NCBI GenBank assembly: GCA_041749275.1
Contig: JBGTBQ010000466.1
Span: 1 to 8,642 of the forward strand
DNA length: 8,642 nt
Direction: 5' to 3'
Origin: JBGTBQ01 sp041749275
Lineage (GTDB): Bacteria; Acidobacteriota; Blastocatellia; Pyrinomonadales; Pyrinomonadaceae
This document shows, piece by piece, positions 1 through 5,934 of this stretch (positions are counted from its first letter, which is position 1; each line of letters begins with the position of its first letter). The position numbers were made by a program, and so were the translations under genes. The notes under the pieces were generated by a model. It searched no databases, was not told the DNA's origin, and saw nothing but the letters and a program-made list of their open reading frames with translations.

Positions 1-42
1 TCATCCCTCATCCCTCATCCCTCATCCCTCATCCTTCATCTC
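1..42. repeat. Tandem heptamer array (TCATCCC)n
   Basis: Six consecutive 7-base units are visible: four perfect TCATCCC, then TCATCCT and TCATCTC. The array touches the window edge, so its true length is unknown. Read on the minus strand the unit is GGGATGA, so each copy contains an ATGA start/stop overlap. The last degenerate unit (36-42) includes the TGA stop codon of the minus-strand gene next to it, so the array begins exactly at that gene's end. Period 7 with no spacers makes this a simple tandem repeat and not a CRISPR array. Function is unknown. Confidence 0.9.
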
Positions 43-779
43 TCCGGTTGTCCCTCAAAGATTCCGCGGATGCGGTCAACGGCGGGCTGGCGGCGTTGGC
101 GGCGTTGGCGGCGTCGCTCGCGCTCGTAAACGATGCTATCAACGCGGCGAGCTTGACGCTCCTCGTCCCCACGCACGTCCTCTTCGTCGTCGCTTGAAGC
201 CCGCGCGTCTTCGTTGACGCGACGCGGTCGCCGCTCGCCGCGCGCCGGCTCTTCGTCACGGGCCTCCTTCTTAGTGCGCTTGCTCGCGTCGTCGTCCTTC
301 TTGTCTGAGTCCTTTTTCTTCTCTTTCTTCTTTTCAGACTCGACGACCACAGGCTCTTCGGTTTCATCCTCAACCGCCTCGACTTCTTCGGGCGTCGGTG
401 AGGAGGGCACGGCGGCCTCCGCAGGCGATGGTAAGGTCGAAGGCGGCGGCGCGTCCGCCGGCACAGACGCCTGTTCGGTCGTCATATCCGACGGCGCGGG
501 CGCGGCCTCCGCCTGTTGGCTCTTCTGGTAGAAGTAGAGACCCGCGCCGCCAAGCACGCCGCCGGTGAGCGCCGAGGCGAGCACGAGCGCGAGCGGCCAA
601 GTCTTGCGCCGAACGACCGACGCATTCGCGTGCGCCGCATCGAAAGTCCGCGCCTCGCCCGACACGACCGCGAGCGGCACGACGGGCTGCGCCTCCGCCG
701 ACTCCTCTCGGTCGAAGCGGGGCGTGATGAGTGTTTCGTCAACGTCTTCGTGTGACGTGATTTTTTCCGTTCTTTCCAT
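36..779 (-). CDS. Single-pass membrane protein with charged, disordered tail (hypothetical)
   Basis: I do not recognise a family. From the ATG at 779 the protein is 247 residues. Residues 1-57 are a polar, acidic cytoplasmic-looking segment. RRKT at 57-60 precedes one hydrophobic, glycine-rich helix (about 61-84, ending GLYFYQ), which suggests type II topology with the C-terminal part outside the cytoplasm. Residues 90-148 are rich in Ala, Pro and Glu. Residues 150-172 are a Lys/Asp/Glu run. The C-terminus is Arg-rich, with the stretch ERERRRQRRQRRQ at 219-231. No catalytic motif is visible and most of the tail should be disordered. A TTG at 824 would add 15 residues. ATG 779 is preferred because a TACAAT box (812-817) sits between the two starts, but neither start has a clear ribosome binding site. 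The composition is strongly biased but the frame is open throughout. A role in envelope organisation or nucleic-acid/polyanion binding would be a guess. Confidence 0.72.
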   Translation of the reverse strand: MERTEKITSHEDVDETLITPRFDREESAEAQPVVPLAVVSGEARTFDAAHANASVVRRKTWPLALVLASALTGGVLGGAGLYFYQKSQQAEAAPAPSDMTTEQASVPADAPPPSTLPSPAEAAVPSSPTPEEVEAVEDETEEPVVVESEKKKEKKKDSDKKDDDASKRTKKEARDEEPARGERRPRRVNEDARASSDDEEDVRGDEERQARRVDSIVYERERRRQRRQRRQPAVDRIRGIFEGQPER

Positions 780-811
780 ATTTAAACCCGATGACTGAAA
801 CTGTCCTGACG

Positions 812-817
812 ATTGTA
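812..817 (-). promoter_or_regulatory. Possible -10 box for the membrane-protein gene
   Basis: On the minus strand this reads TACAAT, five of six matches to the sigma70 -10 consensus, about 33 bases upstream of the ATG at 779. No good -35 box lies 16-18 bases upstream, so it is a weak call. If real, transcription would start near 805 and the upstream TTG at 824 could not be the translation start. Confidence 0.25.
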
Positions 818-1038
818 ATTGCAAACCGGAGGCCGGAAAGTGCGCGGCGATTGGATGCCGCCCGCCCCGGTCTCGCCGTCCTTTTAAATTGCGAATTAGT
901 TAGAGTTACGCGGGGCGAGGCGGGGAGTTGAGACGCCGGCAAGGAATGTTCGGAGGGAATTCGTAACCGATATGGTGCGCCCTAAAAACGATGTGCGGTT
1001 TGCAAATCAGACACACGGCGCAAGACAAGTCAGAAGTG

Positions 1039-1111
1039 GGAAGGCGGAACTCAGAAAGCGTAGCTGACATGGACGCCGGCGCTTCTTTCATCCTTCTGCG
1101 TTCCGCCTTCC
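1039..1111. repeat. Degenerate intergenic inverted repeat downstream of dxs
   Basis: The arm 1039-1058 matches the reverse complement of 1092-1111 at 18 of 20 positions, around a 33-base loop. The arms are purine-rich (GGAAGGCGGAAC core) on one side and pyrimidine-rich on the other. It begins 10 bases past the dxs stop codon in the direction of dxs transcription, so the RNA hairpin could act as a terminator or 3'-end stabiliser. There is no clean U-tract. Its style resembles the palindrome at 3100-3180 but the sequences are not the same. Confidence 0.6.
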
Positions 1112-1120
1112 GCCTTGCCT

Positions 1121-3052
1121 TTATATCCGCGCGCTATTTCGTTGCTCGCGCCCCGCGCGCCGCTCTTCCAATTCGTCGAGGCTCTGCTTGACGCGCGTGT
1201 AGATGCCGTCGGCGTCGAGTCCGTACTTTGCCAGCAGGAGCTTCGGGTCGCCGTGTGTGATGATGCGGTCGGGCACGCCCATGCGGACGACGCGCACCTT
1301 GTCGAGCAGCCCGTTCTCTTCCAGCAACTCCGTCACGGCGGAGCCGAAGCCGCCCGCGAGGTAAGCTTCTTCGACCGTCACAAGCAGGCGCTTCGTGCGC
1401 GCGAGCGCAAGGAGCAGCCCCGCGTCGAGCGGCTTGACGAAACGCGCGTTGACGATGGTCGTCTCGATGCCTTCCTTCGCCAAGTGTTCGGCGGCCTGCA
1501 AGCTGGGATGCACCATCGAGCCGTAAGCGATGATCGCCACCTCGCCGCCGTCCCGCAAAAGTTCGGCCTTGCCGATCTCAATCAACTCCGGCGCGCGCGC
1601 GATGTCCGCACCGACGCCGTTGCCGCGCGGATAGCGCATCGCCGCCGGTCCCGTGTGCTCCATCATCGTATAGAGCATGTCGCGCATCTCGCCCTCGTCC
1701 TTCGGGGCCATCAAGACCATGTTCGGCACGGCGCGCAAGTACACAATGTCCAAGAGGCCGTGGTGCGTCGGGCCGTCGCCGCCGACGATGCCGGCGCGAT
1801 CCATGCAGAACTTGACGTTCAGGTTTTGCAGACAGACATCATGGACGAGTTGGTCGAAGGCGCGTTGTAGAAAAGTCGAATAAATGGTGCAGACCGGTTT
1901 CAGACCCTCGCACGACATCCCGGCGGCAAAGGTGACGCAGTGCTGCTCGGCGATGCCGACATCGAAGGCGCGCTCAGGGAATTTCTCCAACACCTTGTCA
2001 ATGCCCGTGCCATCGGGCATCGCGGCGGTGAGCGCAACGATCTTTTCGTCGCGCTCCATCAGCTCGCACATCGTCTGTCCGAAGACGGCGGTGTACTGCG
2101 GCGGCGCTGCTTTGTTCGATTTGACGGCGGCGCCCGTGGCGAGGTCGAACGGGCCGGTCGCGTGCCAAGCGTAATAGTTCTGCTCGCGCGCCGGATAGCC
2201 CTTGCCCTTCTGCGTCAGCGCGTGGACGATGACGGGGCCGTCCTTGACCTGCTTCGCCTCGTGGAGCGCGTTGACGAGCGCGCGCGTGTTGTGGCCGTCC
2301 ACGTAGCCGATGTACTTGAAGCCGAGTTCGTTGACGAGCGCGCCGGGCAAGACCGCCGCCGCGATGGCGTCCTTGACGGTCTTCGCCGCGTTGTAGAGTC
2401 GCTCGCCAAAGATCGGCGCGTCGTGCAGCAGATCGCCCACCTCGTCCTTGAAGCGGTGATAGCCGTGCGCCTCGCGGATACGATTGAGATAGCCCGTGAG
2501 CGCGCCGACCGCCGGCGCGATGGACATCTCGTTGTCGTTCAGGAGCACGATCAGCCGCGTCTTCAAATGTCCCGCCTGATTGACCGCCTCCATCGCCATG
2601 CCGCCCGCAAGGCTGGAATCGCCGATGAGCGCGACGACATGGTGATCTTCGCCCCGCTTGTCGCGCGCAATCGCCATCCCCAACGCCGCCGAAAGCGAGG
2701 TCGAAGCGTGGCCCGCGCCGAACGTGTCGAACTCCGACTCGTCGCGTCTGAGGAAACCGGAGAGTCCGCCGTACTGCTTGATCGTCGGCAGTTGGTCGCG
2801 TCTGCCGGTCAGAATCTTGTGCGCGTAAGCCTGATGGCCCACGTCCCACACCAGCCGGTCGCGCGGCGTGTCGAAGGCATAGTGCAGGGCGACGGCCAAC
2901 TCGACCGCCCCCAAGCTCGCGCCCGTGTGGCCGCCGACGCGCGACATCGTCTCAAGGATGTACTGGCGAATCTCGCCCGCCATCTCCTGTAACTGTTCGA
3001 CGGGCAGACGGCGCAAGTCTTCCGGCGAATTGATCTCGTGTAGGATTTTCAT
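1121..3052 (-). CDS. dxs: 1-deoxy-D-xylulose-5-phosphate synthase
   Basis: This cytoplasmic enzyme condenses pyruvate and glyceraldehyde 3-phosphate with loss of CO2. It needs thiamine diphosphate and Mg2+, and it is the first step of the MEP pathway to isopentenyl diphosphate. The 643 residues are close to family length (about 620) with a short charged C-terminal tail. The three transketolase-like domains are present in order. Visible motifs are GGH (40-42), WDVGHQAY (69-76), the cofactor motif GDSSLAGG (144-151) through NDNEMSI (172-178), WHATGPFD (296-303), the catalytic glutamate in GIAEQH (E369), DRAGIVGGDGPTH (418-430) and RYPRGNG (473-479). The cofactor motif has Ser where many homologues have the second Gly of GDG. 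I chose the ATG at 3052 because family homology begins at MKILHEINSP. An ATG at 3091 would add 13 residues that do not look like the family. The gene stands alone with no MEP-pathway neighbours in view. Confidence 0.96.
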   Translation of the reverse strand: MKILHEINSPEDLRRLPVEQLQEMAGEIRQYILETMSRVGGHTGASLGAVELAVALHYAFDTPRDRLVWDVGHQAYAHKILTGRRDQLPTIKQYGGLSGFLRRDESEFDTFGAGHASTSLSAALGMAIARDKRGEDHHVVALIGDSSLAGGMAMEAVNQAGHLKTRLIVLLNDNEMSIAPAVGALTGYLNRIREAHGYHRFKDEVGDLLHDAPIFGERLYNAAKTVKDAIAAAVLPGALVNELGFKYIGYVDGHNTRALVNALHEAKQVKDGPVIVHALTQKGKGYPAREQNYYAWHATGPFDLATGAAVKSNKAAPPQYTAVFGQTMCELMERDEKIVALTAAMPDGTGIDKVLEKFPERAFDVGIAEQHCVTFAAGMSCEGLKPVCTIYSTFLQRAFDQLVHDVCLQNLNVKFCMDRAGIVGGDGPTHHGLLDIVYLRAVPNMVLMAPKDEGEMRDMLYTMMEHTGPAAMRYPRGNGVGADIARAPELIEIGKAELLRDGGEVAIIAYGSMVHPSLQAAEHLAKEGIETTIVNARFVKPLDAGLLLALARTKRLLVTVEEAYLAGGFGSAVTELLEENGLLDKVRVVRMGVPDRIITHGDPKLLLAKYGLDADGIYTRVKQSLDELEERRAGREQRNSARI

Positions 3053-3061
3053 TGGGCGCGT

Positions 3062-3067
3062 ATTGTA
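3062..3067 (-). promoter_or_regulatory. Possible -10 box for dxs
   Basis: The minus strand reads GATACAAT, containing TACAAT, ending 9 bases before the dxs ATG at 3052. The -35 region is poor (TGGCAA at 17-bp spacing). If used, the transcript would begin only a few bases before the start codon, giving an almost leaderless mRNA. That would fit the absence of a ribosome binding site. It would also exclude the upstream ATG at 3091. Confidence 0.25.
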
Positions 3068-3099
3068 TCGCGTGAATCGCGGTTTTGCCATAAACCAAG

Positions 3100-3180
3100 A
3101 GCCGGAAGAGAGGAGTCGGAAGTCAGAATAAAAGGCGTCTTGAGTTCGACATTCTGACTTCCGACTCCTCTCTTCTGGCT
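3100..3180. repeat. Near-perfect palindrome, 30-bp arms, between dxs and the LTxxQ gene
   Basis: Arms 3100-3129 and 3151-3180 are reverse complements with a single mismatch (G3104 opposite T3176, which is a G-U pair in plus-strand RNA). They enclose a 21-base loop. One arm is purine-rich, containing GGAGTCGGAAGTCAGAAT. The element lies between two divergently transcribed genes, so it is not a simple terminator for either. A mobile or dispersed intergenic repeat, or a cruciform-forming regulatory site, is more likely. Confidence 0.85.
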
Positions 3181-3260
3181 TCCTTCCATAGAAATCTTTT
3201 TCCAGCCAAACAAACGACCGGCTCGTCTAAAAGGTTCTGAGGCGCGAAACAGGCACGTGA

Positions 3261-3276
3261 CGGAAGCGTCCTTCCG
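3261..3276. repeat. Short hairpin in the leader of the LTxxQ gene
   Basis: CGGAAG and CTTCCG are perfect complements around the tetraloop CGTC, about 45 bases upstream of the ATG at 3321. If transcribed it would form a 6-bp stem in the 5' leader. No regulatory role can be read from the sequence alone, and a chance occurrence is possible. Confidence 0.35.
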
Positions 3277-3307
3277 GCGCCCCGGAGTCACCGACAGTTA
3301 TCAGTAG

Positions 3308-3313
3308 AAGGAG
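3308..3313 (+). promoter_or_regulatory. Ribosome binding site AAGGAG
   Basis: AAGGAG lies 7 bases before the ATG at 3321, a textbook Shine-Dalgarno sequence and spacing. It fixes the start of the exported LTxxQ protein. The same AAGGAG with 7-base spacing precedes arsI and arsM. Confidence 0.85.
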
Positions 3314-3320
3314 AATCGTA

Positions 3321-3851
3321 ATGAAGAAGTTTTTGATCTTGGCGGGGCTGACGCTCGGCCTTTTAGCCTCTGCGTCCGTCGTCTCGGCGCAGCAGCAACA
3401 GCCGGCGCCACAGGGAGGCCAGCAGGGCGCGGAGCAGCAACCGTTCGGGCGACGCGAGGGTCGCCAGCATCGCCAGATGGACGGCAGAGGCCGCAAACAC
3501 GAACGCGGGATGAAGGCTTTGAGCCGCCTCGACCTGACCGAAGCGCAGCAGGGCCAGATTCGCTCCATCCGTGAAGCCACCCGCCAGCGCACCGAAGCCT
3601 CGCGCACGGAACTCGGCCAGTTGTTACAGTCGCGCCGGAGCGGCGGTCAACTCACGGAGGAGCAGCAGGCGCGCGCGCGCCAGTTAGCTACGGAACTGCG
3701 CTCGAACGACCAGAGCGTTCATCAGGAAATCCTCGGCGTGCTCACGCCCGAACAGCGCGCGCAACTCGAACAGTGGCAGCAGGAGCGCAAGTCCCGCCGC
3801 CACGAGATGCGCGAACGCCGCGGTCCGATGGAGAATAAAGAGCAGCCGTAA
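3321..3851 (+). CDS. Exported Spy/CpxP-like LTxxQ protein
   Basis: The 176-residue protein starts with a classical Sec signal peptide (MKKF, hydrophobic core to about residue 20, likely cleavage after VSA at 23), so it should act in the periplasm. After a Gln/Gly-rich linker the rest is strongly helical and charged. It contains three copies of the family signature LTxxQ: LTEAQ (72-76), LTEEQ (111-115) and LTPEQ (141-145). This layout matches the Spy/CpxP/ZraP group of small periplasmic proteins. Members include an ATP-independent chaperone, a Cpx-pathway inhibitor and a metal-associated stress protein. The C-terminus is rich in Arg, Glu and Met. The sequence does not show which activity applies here. 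An adjacent sensor kinase or regulator, common near CpxP-type genes, is not in view. The gene converges on arsC, with a large inverted repeat between them. Confidence 0.85.
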   Translation: MKKFLILAGLTLGLLASASVVSAQQQQPAPQGGQQGAEQQPFGRREGRQHRQMDGRGRKHERGMKALSRLDLTEAQQGQIRSIREATRQRTEASRTELGQLLQSRRSGGQLTEEQQARARQLATELRSNDQSVHQEILGVLTPEQRAQLEQWQQERKSRRHEMRERRGPMENKEQP

Positions 3852-3877
3852 AGAGCCTAAGCGAGCGGCGGATCAAT

Positions 3878-3973
3878 TTACCAATTGTTTAGAGGCGGGT
3901 GATGCCCGCCGTCTCAAGCTCTAACGTTACTTGAGACGGCGGGCATCGCCCGCCTCTAAACGGTCTTTGGTAA
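3878..3973. repeat. REPIN-like double hairpin between converging genes
   Basis: The core arms 3888-3918 and 3930-3960 are 31 bases each with one mismatch, which is a G-U pair in plus-strand RNA, around an 11-base loop. Outside them TTACCAA (3878-3884) pairs with TTGGTAA (3967-3973). Each core arm is itself a small hairpin: GGCGGG-TGATG-CCCGCC on the left and GGCGGG-CATCG-CCCGCC on the right. Two palindromic units in opposite orientation is the layout of paired REP sequences. Its position between the stop codons of the LTxxQ gene (3851) and arsC (3992) means it could also terminate transcription from both sides, although there is no strong U-tract. Confidence 0.85.
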
Positions 3974-3991
3974 GGTCGAATGCAGCGCGCT

Positions 3992-4408
3992 CTAGCGGCC
4001 TATCCATTCGAGCAGTCGCGCCGCAATCTCGTCGCGCACGCGGCGGAAGACAGCGAGCCGCGCCGTCGGGTCGCCCACAGCCGCCGCCGGGTCGTCGAAA
4101 CTCCAGTGGACGCGCGCGGTCGTAGACGGAAAGACGGGACAGTTCTCGCGTGCGTTATCGCAGACCGTGATGACGTAATCGAACTCGCGGCCCGCGAACT
4201 CGTCCACGGACTTCGAGCGCTGGCCGGAGATGTCTATGCCGATCTCGCGCATCGCCTCGACCGCCTCCGGCCTCACCTGATCGGGACGAGTCCCCGCGCT
4301 CTCGACATCAAAACGCCCGCCGCCCAACTGCCGCAACAGCCCCTCGGCCATCTGGCTCCGCGCCGAGTTGCCCGTACAGAGAATCAGGACTCTTTTCGGC
4401 TCAGACAT
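3992..4408 (-). CDS. arsC: Arsenate reductase, thioredoxin-coupled (low-MW phosphatase fold)
   Basis: The enzyme reduces arsenate to arsenite in the cytoplasm through a triple-cysteine relay finished by thioredoxin. From the ATG at 4408 it has 138 residues. The P-loop CTGNSAR (11-17) gives the nucleophile Cys11 and Arg17 of the CX5R motif. ESAGT follows at 36-40. VCDNARENCP (82-91) supplies the resolving cysteines Cys83 and Cys90. HWSFDDP (101-107) carries the expected acidic residue. The cysteine spacing matches the S. aureus pI258 ArsC pattern (10/82/89) shifted by one, so this is that class and not the glutaredoxin-dependent E. coli plasmid type. A TTG at 4426 would add six residues; the ATG is preferred because an AAAGGG stretch lies just upstream and homology begins there. 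It is the third gene of arsI-arsM-arsC, 35 bases after arsM. Its product is the substrate of ArsM. Confidence 0.95.
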   Translation of the reverse strand: MSEPKRVLILCTGNSARSQMAEGLLRQLGGGRFDVESAGTRPDQVRPEAVEAMREIGIDISGQRSKSVDEFAGREFDYVITVCDNARENCPVFPSTTARVHWSFDDPAAAVGDPTARLAVFRRVRDEIAARLLEWIGR

Positions 4409-4443
4409 CGCCGCCCTTTCATTCAAATCGAGCGTGCACGCCG

Positions 4444-5337
4444 TCAGCTCGGCTTAACCGCGAAGACGCGCACGCTCGCCGCGTAGTCGTTGACGTTGTA
4501 CCGGCTGAGAAGCTCGGCCAAGCCCTCGTGCAGGGCCGTGTCTTCTTCCGCGGTCGGCGGCGCGCAGCAGCTTGCGACGGGCAGCGCACGCGCGTCCGCG
4601 GCGTCGGTGGGCGCGCAACAGCTCGAACCGTTTTCGATCTTCGCGTAGGCGTGGAGGTCAGAGCCGCTGTCAATGATCTCGACGTGCGCGAAACCCGCTT
4701 CGCTCAAGCCCCGATGATAGTCCTCAATCGGAATCGCGCCCGCGATGCAGCCGACGTAGGCCATGATGTCCGCGCTGATCTCCGGCGGGAGAGGCTGCTT
4801 GAGCGCGATGTCGCTGACGGCCAGCCGCCCGCCCGGCTTGAGCACGCGCGCCACCTCGCGGAAGACAGCCTGCTTGTCGGGCGCGAGATTGATGACGCAG
4901 TTGCTGATGACGCAATCAACCGAAGCGTCCGCGAGCGGCAGCTTGTCAATCGTGGCGAGGTGAAACTCGACGTTGCGGCGCGGCTCGCCGTCCGCGGTCT
5001 TCCGCGCGTTGCGCCGCGCCAGCTCGATCATGTCGGGCGTCATGTCTATGCCGATGGCGCGCCCCTCCGGCCCGACCTTGTCCGCCGCCAGAAAAACGTC
5101 GAGACCGCCGCCGCATCCCAAATCCACGACCGTCTCGCCGGGTCGCAGGTGCGCGTAGGCCGTGGGGTTCCCGCACGACAGCCCCATGTTCGCCTCGGCG
5201 GGAATCGAAGCCAGCTCCGCGGGCGAATAGCCGAACGCCTCGGCCACGGCGCGCACGCCCTCTTGCTCGCTCGACAGCCCGCTCCGGGCGACCGAGCCGT
5301 ATCTGGATTGAACCGCCTGCTCGATTGGTGTAGCCAT
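4444..5337 (-). CDS. arsM: Arsenite S-adenosylmethionine methyltransferase
   Basis: ArsM transfers methyl groups from S-adenosylmethionine to As(III), producing mono-, di- and possibly trimethylated arsenicals. The 297-residue protein has the Rossmann SAM-binding motif VVDLGCGGGLD (70-80), the acidic residue after motif II (GIDMTPDM, 96-103) and motif IV around ISNCVINL (144-151). The three cysteines known to bind As(III) in the family are present. They are Cys55 in NMGLSCGNP, Cys147 in ISNCVINL and Cys197 in YVGCIAGA. The C-terminal domain has two further vicinal pairs, SCCAP at 239-243 and 256-260, typical of many bacterial ArsM proteins. They may bind or relay As(III). AAGGAG lies 7 bases before the ATG, which supports this start. 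It follows arsI by 40 bases and precedes arsC by 35, consistent with one transcript. Confidence 0.95.
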   Translation of the reverse strand: MATPIEQAVQSRYGSVARSGLSSEQEGVRAVAEAFGYSPAELASIPAEANMGLSCGNPTAYAHLRPGETVVDLGCGGGLDVFLAADKVGPEGRAIGIDMTPDMIELARRNARKTADGEPRRNVEFHLATIDKLPLADASVDCVISNCVINLAPDKQAVFREVARVLKPGGRLAVSDIALKQPLPPEISADIMAYVGCIAGAIPIEDYHRGLSEAGFAHVEIIDSGSDLHAYAKIENGSSCCAPTDAADARALPVASCCAPPTAEEDTALHEGLAELLSRYNVNDYAASVRVFAVKPS

Positions 5338-5344
5338 GATTAGT

Positions 5345-5350
5345 CTCCTT
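5345..5350 (-). promoter_or_regulatory. arsM ribosome binding site
   Basis: The minus strand reads AAGGAG 7 bases before the arsM ATG at 5337. It lies in the 40-base arsI-arsM gap, so arsM has its own strong initiation site and need not depend on coupling to arsI. Confidence 0.8.
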
Positions 5351-5377
5351 TGTCCAAAAGCAATCAGCTTTCAGCCG

Positions 5378-5821
5378 TCAGCTTACAACTTTTTCCGTCT
5401 CGCCGGCCACGCAGCACTGTGTCGTCTCGGCGAGGTTGTCTTTGAGAACGACGAACGCCTCCCAACTGTTGCCGTCCGGGTCTGTCACCCAAGTCTTGTC
5501 CTGAAGGGCATAGCAGCAGTTGGTCTGCATCTCGTCGAAGGTCGAGAGACCGGCTTCGCGCCAACGCTCGCGCTGTGCCTGCACGTCCTCGGTCGAGGCC
5601 ACCTGAATCCCCAAATGCGAGAGCGCCCCGCGCCCGTCAAAGGGATTTTCGTTGAGCGTCAGGTTGAGCGGCGGGTTCTCCACGTCGAATTTCGCGTAGC
5701 CCGTCCGCACCTTGCACGGCTCGATGCCGAGCATCTTGCGATAGAACCCGATGCTCTCTTCCACACTCTTCACGTTCAAGGCCAAGTGGGCCTTCAAAGT
5801 CCGCACCGTCTTGCTTTCCAT
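5378..5821 (-). CDS. arsI: ArsI/CadI-family VOC protein, probable C-As lyase
   Basis: ArsI is a dioxygenase of the vicinal-oxygen-chelate fold that splits the carbon-arsenic bond of trivalent methyl- and aromatic arsenicals, releasing As(III). The 147-residue protein has the two expected beta-alpha-beta repeats. Likely Fe(II) ligands are His12 (HLALNV), His69 (HLGIQV) and Glu121 (WEAF). The diagnostic vicinal cysteine pair is in TNCCYALQDKTW (Cys102-Cys103), followed by DPDGNSWE (114-121), the signature of the ArsI/CadI group. An additional C-terminal pair, QCCVAG (135-140), may bind arsenic or metal. His12 replaces the Gln I recall at this ligand position in a characterised ArsI. The ATG at 5821 is preferred over the adjacent GTG at 5824 because AAGGAG then sits at 7-base spacing. 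It is the first gene of the minus-strand ars operon. A cadmium-binding role (CadI) is the main alternative, but the neighbours argue for arsenic. Confidence 0.9.
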   Translation of the reverse strand: MESKTVRTLKAHLALNVKSVEESIGFYRKMLGIEPCKVRTGYAKFDVENPPLNLTLNENPFDGRGALSHLGIQVASTEDVQAQRERWREAGLSTFDEMQTNCCYALQDKTWVTDPDGNSWEAFVVLKDNLAETTQCCVAGETEKVVS

Positions 5822-5828
5822 CACGCTT

Positions 5829-5834
5829 CTCCTT
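5829..5834 (-). promoter_or_regulatory. arsI ribosome binding site
   Basis: The minus strand reads AAGGAG, 7 bases before ATG 5821 but only 4 before the in-frame GTG 5824. The spacing matches that of arsM and decides the start in favour of the ATG. Confidence 0.8.
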
Positions 5835-5844
5835 TATCATTCAT

Positions 5845-5860
5845 ATTCGCTTAGGCGAAT
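5845..5860. promoter_or_regulatory. Candidate operator: ATTCGC-TTAG-GCGAAT palindrome
   Basis: Two perfect 6-base inverted half-sites flank a 4-base spacer just downstream of the predicted arsI transcription start (near 5863). The symmetry and position are those of a repressor roadblock site. ArsR is the obvious candidate protein because its gene is divergently encoded nearby, but the binding partner is inferred. Confidence 0.45.
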
Positions 5861-5869
5861 TTGACAGGC

Positions 5870-5898
5870 AGCATACAGCCGATCAACATATATGTCAA
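5870..5898 (-). promoter_or_regulatory. Promoter for arsI-arsM-arsC
   Basis: On the minus strand a perfect -35 box TTGACA (5898-5893) is followed after exactly 17 bases by TATGCT (5875-5870), four of six matches to the -10 consensus. Transcription would start near 5863, leaving a leader of about 40 bases before the arsI ATG. The palindrome ACATATATGT (5886-5895) overlaps the -35 box and could be a repressor contact. Confidence 0.6.
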
Positions 5899-5903
5899 GA
5901 CGC

Positions 5904-5923
5904 ATTTGAGAAGTTTTTCAAAT
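5904..5923. promoter_or_regulatory. Candidate ArsR operator with ATTTGA/TCAAAT half-sites
   Basis: ATTTGAGAA-GT-TTTTCAAAT is an imperfect 9-2-9 inverted repeat (one mismatched pair). A further TCAAAT occurs at 5929-5934, one helical turn after the previous one, and another ATTTGA at 5859-5864. TCAAAT/ATTTGA half-sites occur in operators of the ArsR/SmtB family such as that of CadC. The site overlaps the -35 box and spacer of the predicted arsN promoter, so binding would block it. Assignment to ArsR is inferred. Confidence 0.5.
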
Positions 5924-5934
5924 TCCTTTCAAAT
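5906..5934 (+). promoter_or_regulatory. Promoter for arsN-arsR
   Basis: TTGAGA (5906-5911, five of six to the -35 consensus) is followed after 17 bases by TCAAAT (5929-5934, four of six to the -10 consensus). Transcription would start near 5941, about 29 bases before the arsN ATG. Its -35 box is only 7 bases from the -35 box of the divergent arsI promoter, so one bound regulator could control both. Confidence 0.45.

Larger units (their letters stand above)
780..1120. other. Gene-free gap between dxs and the membrane-protein gene
   Basis: These 341 bases contain no convincing gene; the short open frames here have no start signals or recognisable protein content. What can be seen is a possible minus-strand -10 box (TACAAT, 812-817) for the gene ending at 36, a local AT-rich stretch around 880-905, and a degenerate inverted repeat at 1039-1111 just downstream of dxs. 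The rest (about 905-1035) shows nothing recognisable. Confidence 0.6.

Noticed and set aside
1..42. Possible CRISPR array
   Set aside because: The units are 7 bases and contiguous with no spacers, so it is a simple tandem repeat.
1940..2992. 350-codon open frame on the plus strand
   Set aside because: It lies entirely within dxs on the opposite strand. Its protein is Arg/Val-rich with no family motifs, which is the usual antisense shadow of a GC-rich gene.
3878..3973. Classical rho-independent terminator
   Set aside because: The stem is far longer than usual and no run of T follows either arm. The double-hairpin layout fits a REP-type repeat better, although it may still stop transcription.
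4528..5343. 271-codon open frame on the plus strand
   Set aside because: It is antisense to arsM, which has the complete SAM and As(III) sites.
5336..5854. 172-codon open frame on the plus strand
   Set aside because: It is antisense to arsI, whose catalytic cysteines and metal ligands are intact.
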